From Variovorax sp. V213 (GTDB taxonomy: Bacteria; Pseudomonadota; Gammaproteobacteria; Burkholderiales; Burkholderiaceae_C): DNA of 64,000 nt. Both the position numbers and the translations under genes were made by a program. The number at the start of each line of letters is the position of its first letter. Positions within the stretch are counted from its first letter, which is position 1. The notes under the pieces were generated by a model. That model ran no database searches. It was not told the DNA's origin and worked only from the letters and a program-made list of their open reading frames with translations. Below are positions 6,985-16,006 of this stretch, in pieces. The DNA is taken from the NCBI RefSeq assembly GCF_041154455.1, contig NZ_AP028665.1:868001-932000 (forward strand), read 5' to 3'.

Positions 6985-9900
6985 GCCCCGGGCTCGACGC
7001 GTCGGCGCATCAGGTACCACGCGGCGGGAACCACGAGCAGGCTCAGGAGCGGCGCGGTGACCATGCCGCCCACCATGGGCGCGGCAATGCGCGTCATCAC
7101 CTCGGAGCCGGTGCCGCTGCCCCACAGAATGGGCAACAGGCCCGCCATCACCACGGCCACCGTCATGGCCTTGGGCCGCACGCGCAGCACGGCGCCTTCG
7201 CGGATCGCGGCGAGCAGGGTCTGGTCGCTCATCGGTTCTCCGGCTTCGAGGCGCCGCGCAAGCGCGTTCTTCAGGTAGACGAGCATCACCACGCCGAACT
7301 CGGCCGCCACGCCGGCCAGCGCGATGAAGCCCACCGCCGTGGCCACGGAGATCGAGTGGCCCATCGCCCAGATGAGCCAGAAGCCGCCGATGAGCGAGAA
7401 CGGCACGGCCGCCATCACCAGCGCCGCATCGCCGAAGGACCTGAACAGCAGGTACAGCAGCACGAAGATGACCGCCAGCGTCGCCGGAACGACCAGCTTC
7501 AGGCGCTCGGTCGCGCGCTCCAGGTATTCGAACTGGCCGGACCATGACACCGCGTACCCGGCAGGCATCTTCACGGCCCTGCCGACGGCCGCCTGCATGT
7601 CGTTGACGGCGGAGCGCAGGTCGCGGCCGCGCACATCGACGTAGACCCAGCCCGACAGCCGCGCGTTCTCGCTGCGCAGCATGGGCGGCCCGTCGGCAAT
7701 GGCAATCTTCGCGACATCGCCCAGCAGCAGCTGCGCGCCCCTGGCCGTCACGAAAGGCAGTTGCCGCAGGCGCTCCAGCGAGTCGCGGATCTCGCGCGGA
7801 TAGCGCAGGTTGATGGGATAGCGCTCGCGCCCCTGGATGACCTCGCCGACGTTCTCGCCGCCGATGGCCGTCGACACCACGGCCTGCACGTCGGCCACCG
7901 AAAGCCCATAGCGCGCCGCCGCGAGCCGGTCGACGTCGACATCGATGTAGCGTCCTCCGGTGAGCCGCTCCGCCAGCGCCGACGACACACCCGGAACGTT
8001 CTTGACCGCCGCCTCGATCTGCGTGGTCAGCGCGTCGATGGTGACCAGGTCGGTCCCCGCCACCTTGATGCCGACGGGGCTCTTGATGCCCGTGGCCAGC
8101 ATGTCGATGCGGTTGCGGATCGGCGGCACCCACACGTTGCTCAGGCCCGGCACCTTCACGGCGCGGTCCAGCTCTTCGACCAGCCTGTCGGCCGTCATGC
8201 CCGCGCGCCACTGCGCCCGGGGCTTGAACTGGATGGTGGTCTCGAACATCTCCAGCGGCGCCGGGTCGGTGGCCGTGTCTGCCCGGCCCGCTTTGCCGAA
8301 CACGCGCTCGACCTCGGGCACGGTCTTGATCAGGCGGTCGGTCTGCTGCAGCAGCTCGGACGCCTTCGACACCGAAAGCCCGGGCAGCGCAGACGGCATG
8401 TAGAGCAGGTCGCCTTCGTCCAGCGGCGGCATGAACTCGCCGCCCAGTCGCGCGAGCGGCACTGCGGTGAGCGCCAGCAGCACGGCGGCCAGGGCCAGCG
8501 TTCCCCTGGGAAAGCGCAACACCAGCTCCAGCGCGGGACGGTACGCCGCCATCAAAAAGCGGTTCACGGGATTGGAGGCCTCGTGCGGAATGCGCCCGCG
8601 GATCAGATACCCCATGAGCACCGGGATCAGCGTGACCGACAGTCCCGCGGCAGCGGCCATGGCGTAGGTCTTGGTGAAGGCCAGCGGCGAGAACAGCCGA
8701 CCCTCCTGCGCCTCGAGCGAGAACACCGGCACGAAAGACAACGTGATCACCAGCAGCGAGAAGAACAGCGCGGGCCCCACCTCCACGGACGCATCGCCCA
8801 CCAGCTGCCACCGCTCGGCCACCGAAGGTTGCCGGCCCTGCGCCGTCTCGAACGCCTCGAGGTGCTTGTGCACGTTCTCGACCATGACGATGGCGCCGTC
8901 CACCATGGCGCCGATGGCAATCGCGATGCCGCCGAGCGACATGATGTTGGCGTTGACGCCTTGCCAGTGCATGACCACGAACGCGGCCAGCACGCCGACG
9001 GGCAATGCCACCACCGCCACGAGCGCCGAGCGCAGATGGAACAGGAAGACCGCGCAGACCAGCGCCACGACGATGAATTCCTCGATGAGCTTGGCGCGGA
9101 GGTTTGCCACGGCGCGGTCGATCAGCAGCGACCGGTCGTAGGTGGGCACGATCTCGACGCCCGGCGGCAGGCCGGGCTTGAGCGCCTCGAGCCTGGCCTT
9201 GACGGCCTCGATGGTCGAGCGTGCATTCTTGCCGGATCGCATGATGACGACGCCGCCGGCCACTTCGCCCTGGCCATCGAGCTCCGCGATGCCGCGCCGC
9301 ATCTCAGGGCCGATCTGCACCGTGGCCACGTCGCGCAGCAGCACGGGCGTCGTGCCTGCCACCGAGAGCGGTATCGTTCGAAAGTCGTCCAGCGAACGCA
9401 GGTAGCCGCGCGAACGCACCATGTACTCCGCCTCGGCGAGTTCCACCACCGAGCCGCCGGACGCCTGATTGGCTTTCTGCAAGGCCTCCACGACCGCCGA
9501 CTGCGTGATGCCCAGCGCGCGCATGCGGTCCGGGTCGAGCACCACCTGGTACTGGCGCACCATGCCGCCGATGCTGGCCACCTCGGCCACGTCGGACACG
9601 GTCTTGAGTTCGAACCGGAGGAACCAGTCGTTGAGCGCGCGCAGCTGCCCGATGTCGCGCGTGCCGGTGCGGTCGACCAGCGCGTATTCGTAGACCCAGC
9701 CCACGCCGGTGGCGTCAGGGCCGAGCGCTGCAGCCGCCCCCGCGGGGAGCCGGCTCTGCACCTGGTTGAGGTACTCCACCACGCGCGAGCGCGCCCAGTA
9801 CGGATCGGCCTTGTCGTCGAACAGCACGTAGACGAACGAGTCGCCGAAGAACGAGTAGCCGCGCACGGCCTTGGCGCCGGGCACGCTGAGCATGGTGGTG

Positions 9901-10109
9901 GTCAGCGGGTAGGTCACGAGGTCCTCGACCACCTGGGGCGCCTTGCCGGGGTAGGGCGTGCGGATGATGACCTGCGTGTCCGAGAGGTCGGGCAACGCAT
10001 CGAGCGGTGTGCGGGCCACCGACCACCATCCTGCGGCCACCACGAACAAGGTGGCGACCAGCACCAGGAACCGGTTGCCGATCGACCAGCGGATGAGCGC
10101 GGCGATCAT
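6930..10109 (-). CDS. cusA: CusA/CzcA-family heavy-metal RND efflux pump
   Basis: 1059 residues, normal for HME-RND transporters. It starts with MIAALIRWSIGNRFLVL and the conserved TPLDALPDLSDTQVIIRT. Proton-relay acidic residues lie in the fourth membrane helix region (GGIAIAIGAMVDGAIVMVEN), and GGEFMPPLDEGDLLYMPS follows the long mid-protein helices. The inner-membrane trimer exports Cu(I)/Ag(I) through a CusB-CusC envelope channel. The Cu/Ag subclass is inferred from the CusF-bearing partner and the bufferin neighbours. Its start overlaps the cusB stop by four bases; it is last in the operon. Confidence 0.92.
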   Translation of the reverse strand: MIAALIRWSIGNRFLVLVATLFVVAAGWWSVARTPLDALPDLSDTQVIIRTPYPGKAPQVVEDLVTYPLTTTMLSVPGAKAVRGYSFFGDSFVYVLFDDKADPYWARSRVVEYLNQVQSRLPAGAAAALGPDATGVGWVYEYALVDRTGTRDIGQLRALNDWFLRFELKTVSDVAEVASIGGMVRQYQVVLDPDRMRALGITQSAVVEALQKANQASGGSVVELAEAEYMVRSRGYLRSLDDFRTIPLSVAGTTPVLLRDVATVQIGPEMRRGIAELDGQGEVAGGVVIMRSGKNARSTIEAVKARLEALKPGLPPGVEIVPTYDRSLLIDRAVANLRAKLIEEFIVVALVCAVFLFHLRSALVAVVALPVGVLAAFVVMHWQGVNANIMSLGGIAIAIGAMVDGAIVMVENVHKHLEAFETAQGRQPSVAERWQLVGDASVEVGPALFFSLLVITLSFVPVFSLEAQEGRLFSPLAFTKTYAMAAAAGLSVTLIPVLMGYLIRGRIPHEASNPVNRFLMAAYRPALELVLRFPRGTLALAAVLLALTAVPLARLGGEFMPPLDEGDLLYMPSALPGLSVSKASELLQQTDRLIKTVPEVERVFGKAGRADTATDPAPLEMFETTIQFKPRAQWRAGMTADRLVEELDRAVKVPGLSNVWVPPIRNRIDMLATGIKSPVGIKVAGTDLVTIDALTTQIEAAVKNVPGVSSALAERLTGGRYIDVDVDRLAAARYGLSVADVQAVVSTAIGGENVGEVIQGRERYPINLRYPREIRDSLERLRQLPFVTARGAQLLLGDVAKIAIADGPPMLRSENARLSGWVYVDVRGRDLRSAVNDMQAAVGRAVKMPAGYAVSWSGQFEYLERATERLKLVVPATLAVIFVLLYLLFRSFGDAALVMAAVPFSLIGGFWLIWAMGHSISVATAVGFIALAGVAAEFGVVMLVYLKNALARRLEAGEPMSDQTLLAAIREGAVLRVRPKAMTVAVVMAGLLPILWGSGTGSEVMTRIAAPMVGGMVTAPLLSLLVVPAAWYLMRRRVEPGAHPPSARRTGSAFSGMRR

Positions 10110-11614
10110 CGTTGTGCGCCCGGTTGCACGCGCTGGACCGTGACGAGCTCATAGCCCATGGGGCCGCCCTCCCTGAACTCGAAGCGCACCTGGTCGCCGG
10201 GCTTGATTTCGGGAAACGCGTTGGGCGATATCTTGCCAAAGCCCATCGTCATCGAGGGCCACTGGAGCGTCGCGACGGGCCCGTGCGAAATGGTGATGCC
10301 GTCGGGCGCCACGCTCTCGACCTTGCCTTCGGCCTTGTGCAGCGCCGCGGCCGGCGTGGATGCCGGTGCCGATGCCGCAGCGCCTGTGGCGGGTGCCGCC
10401 ATGCTGCCGAGCACGGAGCGCAGCCGGGCTTCCGAGTCGATCAGGAACTGGCCGCTCGCCACCACCTGGTCGCCCTCGGCCAGGCCCGAGACAACCTCGG
10501 TGTCGTCGCCCGCGTCCGCACCCAGCGACACGTCGCGCGGCTCGAAGGCGCCGTCGGCCCTGCGCACGATGACGACGGCGCGTCGCCCGGTGCGAATGAC
10601 GGCCTCCGAAGGCACCACCAGCCGCGTGCTGGCCGGGCCTGCCACCTGAAGGTGCAGCAGCATGCCGGGCGTGAGCTTTCCGTTCTTGTTGTCCACCTCG
10701 AAGCGGGCCTTCAAGGTGCGGGTGGACGTGTTGATCTCGGGCAGGATCTCGTCGAGCGCCCCGTCGAACGACTGCGAGGCATCGGCCTGCAGAACGGCCT
10801 TGGCCTTCTGGCCGCGCACGAGGCGCACCGCCTGCGCTTCCGGAATTTCGGTCACGGCCCACACCTTGTGCAGGCCCGCGATGCGGAACAGCGTGGTGCC
10901 TGGCGCGACCGCAACGCCCTCGCGCACGCCCAGCTCGGCCACCACGCCATCGATTGGCGCGGTGAGCACGTGGCGCGCCTGCGCAGTGCCGATTTCCTCG
11001 CTGCGCCGGATGAGTTCAGCGGGGATGGAGAGGGCGCGCATGCGGTCGCGGGCCGCCGCAATCAGATCGGCCGAGACGCCCGAGCGTTTCAGCGCGAGCC
11101 ATTCGTTCTGCGGCCCGAGCCAGTCGGGTGCGAAGACGGTGGCCAGGGCCTGGCCCTTGCGCACGCGCTCCATCGGCGCCCGCACCGACAGCTGCTCGAT
11201 GTAGCCGGCCACGCGGGTCTGCACCGCAACGTTCAGGCGCTCGTCGAACTGCACCGTCCCAATCGCATCGAACGACGAGGAGGTTTCGGTCCGCCGCACG
11301 CTGGCATAGCGGATGCCGAGGTTCTGTTGAACGGTGGGGCTGATTCTGACGCCGGCCTCGTTGGCGGCGTTGTCGGCATACATGGGCACCAGCTGCATGT
11401 CCATGAACGGCGACTTGCCGGGTTTGTCGAAGCGCGGTCCCGGCACCATGGGGTCATGCCAGTAAAGAACCTTGCGGCCGTCCGCCACTGTGCTTGCAGC
11501 CGGTGCGACCGCCATCGTTGCCTCCTGGCCCGTCTTTCGGCCCAGGTAGAAAGTGCCGGCGGCGAGCAGCAGGGCGCTCAGCAGCGATACGCCGATGGTT
11601 AGTTGTCGGTTCAT
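10106..11614 (-). CDS. cusB: CusB-type periplasmic adaptor with N-terminal metal-binding and C-terminal CusF-like domains
   Basis: 502 residues. An N-terminal membrane anchor (ALLLAAGTFYLG) is followed by the heavy-metal-binding YHS-like segment YWHDPMVPG...GKSPFMDMQLVPMY (residues about 50-80). Barrel-sandwich and beta-barrel adaptor domains follow. After an Ala/Pro linker near residue 415 comes a CusF-like module (GPVATLQWPSMTMGF), whose Trp and two Met match the cation-pi Cu(I)/Ag(I) site of CusF. Fusion of CusF to the adaptor replaces the separate chaperone of E. coli. It overlaps cusC upstream and cusA downstream by four bases each. Confidence 0.93.
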   Translation of the reverse strand: MNRQLTIGVSLLSALLLAAGTFYLGRKTGQEATMAVAPAASTVADGRKVLYWHDPMVPGPRFDKPGKSPFMDMQLVPMYADNAANEAGVRISPTVQQNLGIRYASVRRTETSSSFDAIGTVQFDERLNVAVQTRVAGYIEQLSVRAPMERVRKGQALATVFAPDWLGPQNEWLALKRSGVSADLIAAARDRMRALSIPAELIRRSEEIGTAQARHVLTAPIDGVVAELGVREGVAVAPGTTLFRIAGLHKVWAVTEIPEAQAVRLVRGQKAKAVLQADASQSFDGALDEILPEINTSTRTLKARFEVDNKNGKLTPGMLLHLQVAGPASTRLVVPSEAVIRTGRRAVVIVRRADGAFEPRDVSLGADAGDDTEVVSGLAEGDQVVASGQFLIDSEARLRSVLGSMAAPATGAAASAPASTPAAALHKAEGKVESVAPDGITISHGPVATLQWPSMTMGFGKISPNAFPEIKPGDQVRFEFREGGPMGYELVTVQRVQPGAQR

Positions 11615-12843
11615 TGCGCCACCTCGGCAGTGAGCGGCCGGAAGGCCAGTTGGATGTGTGTCCTGGCGAGATCGCGCTGCAGCGCCAGCAGCTTGCGCTG
11701 CGCCTCGACTTCCGCGTGCCGCGCCTCGAACAAGGTCGCCAGGCTGCCCTGATTGGAGCGGTAGGCCGCCATTGCCGCCGCAGTGCGCTGGCCGGCGGGC
11801 ACGGCCACACCGGTGCGGTAGCGATCGATGCGTTGCTGCAGGCGCTGGGCGTCGCCGAGCAGGGCGCGGTATTCGGCCGTGGCGGCGCGGGTGGCCTCGG
11901 CCAGGCCGGCCTCGGCTTTCTCGGCCAGCGCCAGCTTGGCGGCGGTGTCGCGGTCCTGGCGTTCACCGGGTGCCACGGGCAGCGGAATGCTCACGCCCAC
12001 CGACACCATGTCCGAATAGCCGGTGCGCTGGCCGTAGGAAAGCTCCCAGGTCCAGTTGGGCTTGCGGTTGGACGCGGTCACGGCCGCGGCCTGCCGGGCC
12101 ACATCCGCATCGCGCTGCATCGCCGCGACCGTGGGGTGCTTCGCGACGTACACCTCCTCGGTTGGAAGCACGACAGCGCTGGCAGGCAGCAGCTCATCCA
12201 GCTGCACGCCAACCCAACGCTGCAACGCGATGCGCGCGGCGTTCTGCTGTTGGCGTATCTCTGCCGTCTCGTCTTCCGAAACGCCTTGTGCGCCCGTCAG
12301 CGCCAGCACGTCCTGGCTGCTCCCCGCAGCCGAGGACAGGCGCGCACGCGATGCCTCCAGTTCCTCGTGCGCATGGTGTTCCATGAGCGTCGCGAGCTTC
12401 AGGCTTTCGCCGGCGTAGAAGGCGTCCAGGTAGGCGAGCGCGGTCTGCAGGCGGGTCTCGGCGGCGGCCGCCTGCGCCTGCACCGTTTCCCGGCCGACCG
12501 CCGCATCGGCGGCCGCCTGGCGCGCGGCGCGCTTGTCGGCGGACAGCCATTCTTGGCTGATGCCGATGCGTTTCATCGTCATCGATTCGCGCGCGGTGTG
12601 AAAGCGGTCGGGCCCCGTCGCGGGCAGGTTGTCGATGCCGACGCGCAGCGTCGGGTCGGGAAGCTGGGCCGCCGCATGCGACGCCTCCCTCGCACTCAGG
12701 ACTCCGGCGCGAGCGGCGCGGGCGGTCTCGGAGCGCTGGGCCGCAAGCTGGAGCGCGGCCTCGAGGGAGAGGGGGGCCGCCGTCGCAAGACACGGCAGCA
12801 GCGCAACAACCACTGCGGTTGCGCGGGAAAAAGGAAGTGACAT
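11611..12843 (-). CDS. cusC: CusC-type outer-membrane efflux protein (TolC family)
   Basis: 410 residues from the chosen ATG at 12843, preceded by GCGGAG. The signal peptide contains ATAVVVALLPCLATA. The mature protein has two TolC-type OEP repeats with long coiled helices (ALQLAAQRSETARAA; later EYRALLGDAQRLQQRI). It would form the trimeric outer-membrane channel for CusBA. The upstream-extended reading frame adds residues without a signal-peptide pattern and is not favoured. Confidence 0.87.
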   Translation of the reverse strand: MSLPFSRATAVVVALLPCLATAAPLSLEAALQLAAQRSETARAARAGVLSAREASHAAAQLPDPTLRVGIDNLPATGPDRFHTARESMTMKRIGISQEWLSADKRAARQAAADAAVGRETVQAQAAAAETRLQTALAYLDAFYAGESLKLATLMEHHAHEELEASRARLSSAAGSSQDVLALTGAQGVSEDETAEIRQQQNAARIALQRWVGVQLDELLPASAVVLPTEEVYVAKHPTVAAMQRDADVARQAAAVTASNRKPNWTWELSYGQRTGYSDMVSVGVSIPLPVAPGERQDRDTAAKLALAEKAEAGLAEATRAATAEYRALLGDAQRLQQRIDRYRTGVAVPAGQRTAAAMAAYRSNQGSLATLFEARHAEVEAQRKLLALQRDLARTHIQLAFRPLTAEVAQ

Positions 12844-12919
12844 GGCAACTCCGCGGACGAACGAGGCAATCGCCGGCAAGCGGACGAGCCGCGCCGGCAC
12901 CGGTCGGTCAACGGAGATT

Positions 12920-13309
12920 TCAGACGCGGAGTCTCAGGGTCGCGAGAAAGACGGGATCGGGCGGCGGATGCTGCCATTCGGGCCTGGCCTGCGGCGGCAG
13001 CGCGTGGTCTTGCGCAACAAGCACCAGCGGCACGAGCAGAACCTGCACGATGGCGGGCAACGAAGGCGCCGCGAGCTTCACCGGCTCAAAGGACAGCGAC
13101 ATGTCGGCGGCATGCTGGTGGCACAGCACGGGCTGGGCGGTGTCCATGCCTTCGCAGGACTCGCCTGCCGCCATAGTCATTCCGGCCATCGATGCCGCCT
13201 CTGCCTCGCCGGGGCACACGTAGCTTGCCAGCGCCAGCTGCGAAAACAGCAGCGACAGGACCACGAGGAACGCGGTCGTGCAACGTCGGAAGTAGCGATG
13301 TCCGCTCAT
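12920..13309 (-). CDS. Small exported Met/His/Cys-containing protein at the head of the cus operon
   Basis: 129 residues with an N-terminal hydrophobic segment (TTAFLVVLSLLFSQLALASYVC). The mature part has potential soft-metal ligands: CPGE, MAGMTM, CEGMD and CHQH within about 55 residues. A Pro/His-rich tail follows. It lies 76 bases upstream of cusC on the same strand, so it is probably co-transcribed with the copper/silver pump and may bind periplasmic metal. I do not recognise a named family. The start at 13309 is chosen because it places the hydrophobic segment at the N-terminus. Confidence 0.65.
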   Translation of the reverse strand: MSGHRYFRRCTTAFLVVLSLLFSQLALASYVCPGEAEAASMAGMTMAAGESCEGMDTAQPVLCHQHAADMSLSFEPVKLAAPSLPAIVQVLLVPLVLVAQDHALPPQARPEWQHPPPDPVFLATLRLRV

Positions 13310-13427
13310 ATCGGCCTCAGTGTATCGCTGCTCGTTGCAACGATCGATGGCGGATGGACGCGCTGGCGCTGGTGGGTGTAAAAAAGATCTGGCCGATCGT
13401 CCACCGCGGTCTAACCCCGGCCGCGCA

Positions 13428-13445
13428 ACTTGCGAACTAGCAAGT
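13428..13445. promoter_or_regulatory. Palindrome between divergent cus and bufferin operons
   Basis: ACTTGCGAACTAGCAAGT is a perfect 6-base inverted repeat around six bases. It lies in the 189-base gap shared by the two outward-facing copper operons and is a reasonable operator for a shared metal-responsive regulator. No such regulator gene is adjacent. Confidence 0.45.
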
Positions 13446-13498
13446 GACCGCGCATTGGGGCGTGGTTGCAAACCTCAATCAATCTTCGGAGTTCATCC

Positions 13499-13786
13499 AT
13501 GATCAACCGTTCCTTCGCGATCACCGCCCTTGCGCTGGGTGCCCTTGCCGCCGGCTCCGCCATGGCGCAAGACAAACCCATGGCCGACAAGATGGCCACG
13601 ATGGAAAAGTGCTACGGCGTCTCGATGGCCGGCAAGAACGACTGCGCCGCCGGCCCCGGCACCACCTGTGCGGGGACCTCCAAGGTCGACTATCAGGGCA
13701 ACGCCTGGAAGAACGTTCCTGCCGGCACCTGCACCACGATCAAGACCCCCAAGGGCATGGGCTCGCTGGCACCCATCAAGTCCTGA
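13499..13786 (+). CDS. bufA1: DUF2282 bufferin-type copper-binding peptide precursor (BufA1-like)
   Basis: 95 residues: a clear signal peptide (ITALALGALAAGSAMAQ) and a small four-cysteine domain, MEKCYGVSMAGKNDCAAG then TTCAG and AGTC, which is the DUF2282 signature. In described bufferins these cysteines are converted post-translationally by an MNIO enzyme, giving a periplasmic peptide that sequesters copper. The ATG at 13499 follows CGGAG. The next genes encode the expected modification enzyme and partner, and the divergent operon encodes a Cus pump, so a copper role is well supported by context. Confidence 0.85.
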   Translation: MINRSFAITALALGALAAGSAMAQDKPMADKMATMEKCYGVSMAGKNDCAAGPGTTCAGTSKVDYQGNAWKNVPAGTCTTIKTPKGMGSLAPIKS

Positions 13787-13811
13787 TCGACGACGCACTG
13801 CGCACGCCGCC

Positions 13812-14654
13812 ATGTCCCACACTCTTGCGGCCGGTCTCGGCCTCAAGCCTGAGCACTACGAGGCCGCGCTCGGCGCGCGTGCCGAGGGCCTGTGGTTCGA
13901 GGTGCACCCCGAGAACTACATGGTGGCGGGCGGGCCGCGCATCGGGTGGCTCGAAGCGATCCGCTCGCGCCATCCGGTGTCGCTGCATGGCGTCTCGCTC
14001 TCGCTCGCGGGTGAGGCAGAACCCGACGCCGCGCATCTCGAGCGGCTGGCAGCGCTCGCCCGCCGCATCCAGCCGGCGCTGATTTCCGAGCACCTGGCCT
14101 GGTCCGCGTGGAACGGCCAGCACTTTCCCGACCTCTTGCCTTTTCAACGCACCACCGCCGTGCTGCACCGCATCGCTTCCAACATCGCGCGCACGCAGGA
14201 CGTGCTGGGCACGGTGATCGCGATCGAGAACCCGTCCCACTACCTGCACATCGACGGGCACGAATGGGACGAGATCGATTTTCTTGCCGAGCTGTCGCGG
14301 CTCACCGGTTGCAAGCTGCTGCTGGACATCAACAACGTCTACGTGTCCGCACGCAACCTGGGCTTTTCGGCCGCGGACTGGATCGACCGGTTTCCGCAGG
14401 CTTCGGTCGGCGAGATCCATCTCGCGGGCCACACGGCCGACCCCACGCTCGGCGATGCCCTGCTGATCGATTCGCACGATGCACCCATTGCCCCGGAGGT
14501 CTGGCAGCTGTACCGGCGCTTCATCGAACGCGCGGGCGCCCGGCCCACGCTGATCGAGCGCGACGGCAATGTGCCGGCCTTCGGCGAACTCATGGCCGAA
14601 CGGGAAACAGCTACGGCCGAACTGCAGCGCGCGGCGCAGGAGGCCATGGCATGA
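13812..14654 (+). CDS. bufB: DUF692 multinuclear non-haem iron oxidase (BufB-like MNIO)
   Basis: 280 residues with a TIM-barrel DUF692 fold. Metal-ligand motifs typical of the MNIO family are present in order: EVHPENYM, SLHGVSLSL, ISEHLAW, IENPSHYLH, LLDINNVYVSARN, and EIHLAGHT. Family members oxidise cysteine residues of RiPP-like precursors in an iron-dependent reaction. The adjacent DUF2282 peptide is the predicted substrate. The gene begins 25 bases after it and overlaps the DUF2063 gene by four bases. Confidence 0.92.
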   Translation: MSHTLAAGLGLKPEHYEAALGARAEGLWFEVHPENYMVAGGPRIGWLEAIRSRHPVSLHGVSLSLAGEAEPDAAHLERLAALARRIQPALISEHLAWSAWNGQHFPDLLPFQRTTAVLHRIASNIARTQDVLGTVIAIENPSHYLHIDGHEWDEIDFLAELSRLTGCKLLLDINNVYVSARNLGFSAADWIDRFPQASVGEIHLAGHTADPTLGDALLIDSHDAPIAPEVWQLYRRFIERAGARPTLIERDGNVPAFGELMAERETATAELQRAAQEAMA

Positions 14655-15439
14655 ACACGCCGCACGGCCAGTTTCAGCAGGCCTTTGCAGAGGCCTTGTT
14701 CGATCCGTCGCAAGCCGTGCATCCGGCGGTGCGGGCGCTTGCCATGCAGCCTGCTTTCGCGGTGTACCGCAATACGGTGATGAAGGCTTGCATCGATGCG
14801 CTGCAGGCCAACTTCCCGACCGTTGCGCGGCTGGTGGGCGAGGAATGGTTTCGCGCCGCCGCCGCACTCTACGTGGCCGCCGACGTGCCGCGCGATGGGC
14901 GCCTGCTGCACTACGGCGGCGGCTTTCCCGATTTCCTGCGCGGCTTCGAACCGGCCGCGGAGCTCGTCTACCTGCCCGGCGTCGCGCAACTCGACATCCT
15001 CTGGCGCGAAGCCCATGCCGCGCGAAACGCACCTGCCGCCGACGCCGCATGGATCGCGCGCCACACGCCCGAACAGATCGCGGCCCTCGCACTCACGCCG
15101 CATCCGTCCGCACGCTGGGCATGGTTCGACGCGCAGCCGGTCTACAGCATCTGGGAGCGCAATCGCCGGCAGAGTGCCGTCGGTGAAGAACTGGCCTGGC
15201 GCGGCGAGGGCGCGCTGTTGGCGCGGCCCCACGACACGGTGAACTGGCACGAGATCACCAAGGCCGGCTGCGCCTTCCTCGACGCTTGTGCCGACGGAGC
15301 CTCTCTTGCCGAGGCGGCGGAACGCGCGCTGGCTGCCGACGCGGAGGCAGACGTCTCAGCCACCTTTGCAACCCTGCTGCGCGCCGGCGCATTCATCGGC
15401 ACTTCTGCAATGCCTGCATCCAACGAAAGAGCACCATGA
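14651..15439 (+). CDS. bufC: DUF2063 partner protein of the MNIO enzyme (BufC-like)
   Basis: 262 residues with the DUF2063 N-terminal helical domain (FQQAFAEALFDP, PAFAVYRNTVMKACIDALQA, FPTVARLVGEEWF). In bufferin and related MNIO systems this protein binds the precursor leader and delivers it to the oxidase. ATGA overlaps with both the preceding bufB and the following doxX genes imply tight co-translation. Confidence 0.9.
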   Translation: MNTPHGQFQQAFAEALFDPSQAVHPAVRALAMQPAFAVYRNTVMKACIDALQANFPTVARLVGEEWFRAAAALYVAADVPRDGRLLHYGGGFPDFLRGFEPAAELVYLPGVAQLDILWREAHAARNAPAADAAWIARHTPEQIAALALTPHPSARWAWFDAQPVYSIWERNRRQSAVGEELAWRGEGALLARPHDTVNWHEITKAGCAFLDACADGASLAEAAERALAADAEADVSATFATLLRAGAFIGTSAMPASNERAP

Positions 15440-15921
15440 GCACCCACCTTCAGGCTTCCGCGCCGATCGAGAGCAGCAACCCTCGCGGTCTTCGCGCGCA
15501 TTGGAACTCGGTGGCCGAACGGCTCACGCGGTTGGTGAGCCACGATCCGCTGGCACTGGCCACGCGCGTGGCCGTGGCGGCGATCTTCTTCTATTCGGGA
15601 CGCACCAAGGTCGAAGGCTTTCTCACCCTGACCGACAGCGCCTACGAGCTGTTCCGCACCGAATACAGGTTGCCGTTCGTGCCACCCGAGATTGCAGCGC
15701 ACCTCGCGGCCTACGCAGAGCATCTGTTCCCGCTGCTGCTGGTGCTGGGCCTCTTCACGCGCCTGTCGGCGCTGGCCTTGCTGGGCATGACGCTGGTGAT
15801 CCAGATCTTCGTCTACCCGGACGCATGGCCAACGCACCTCTCGTGGGCCGCGCTGCTGCTGTACCTGGTGGGCCGCGGCGGCGGCCGTCTGTCGCTCGAC
15901 CACCCGCTGGGCATTCGCTGA
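15436..15921 (+). CDS. DoxX-family membrane protein
   Basis: 161 residues with four predicted transmembrane helices. DoxX features are ATRVAVAAIFFYSGRTKVEGF, AAYAEHLFPLLLVLGLFTR and MTLVIQIFVYP. DoxX proteins commonly close bufferin operons, but their biochemical role there is not established; quinone/thiol redox functions are proposed for the wider family. The start overlaps the bufC stop by four bases. Confidence 0.87.
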   Translation: MSTHLQASAPIESSNPRGLRAHWNSVAERLTRLVSHDPLALATRVAVAAIFFYSGRTKVEGFLTLTDSAYELFRTEYRLPFVPPEIAAHLAAYAEHLFPLLLVLGLFTRLSALALLGMTLVIQIFVYPDAWPTHLSWAALLLYLVGRGGGRLSLDHPLGIR

Positions 15922-16006
15922 CCGGGCGGGCCTTGGCCCTGCCGCGCCGGCTCCTGCGGGCTTCCACCCTGTTGAAATTGGCGCCGCATGCCTATATTGG
16001 GCCGCG

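Noticed and set aside
7761..10154. 797-codon plus-strand open frame opposite cusA
   Set aside because: It is the antisense shadow of cusA in very GC-rich DNA; its product is His/Arg-rich low complexity with no domain, while the minus strand has full RND motifs.
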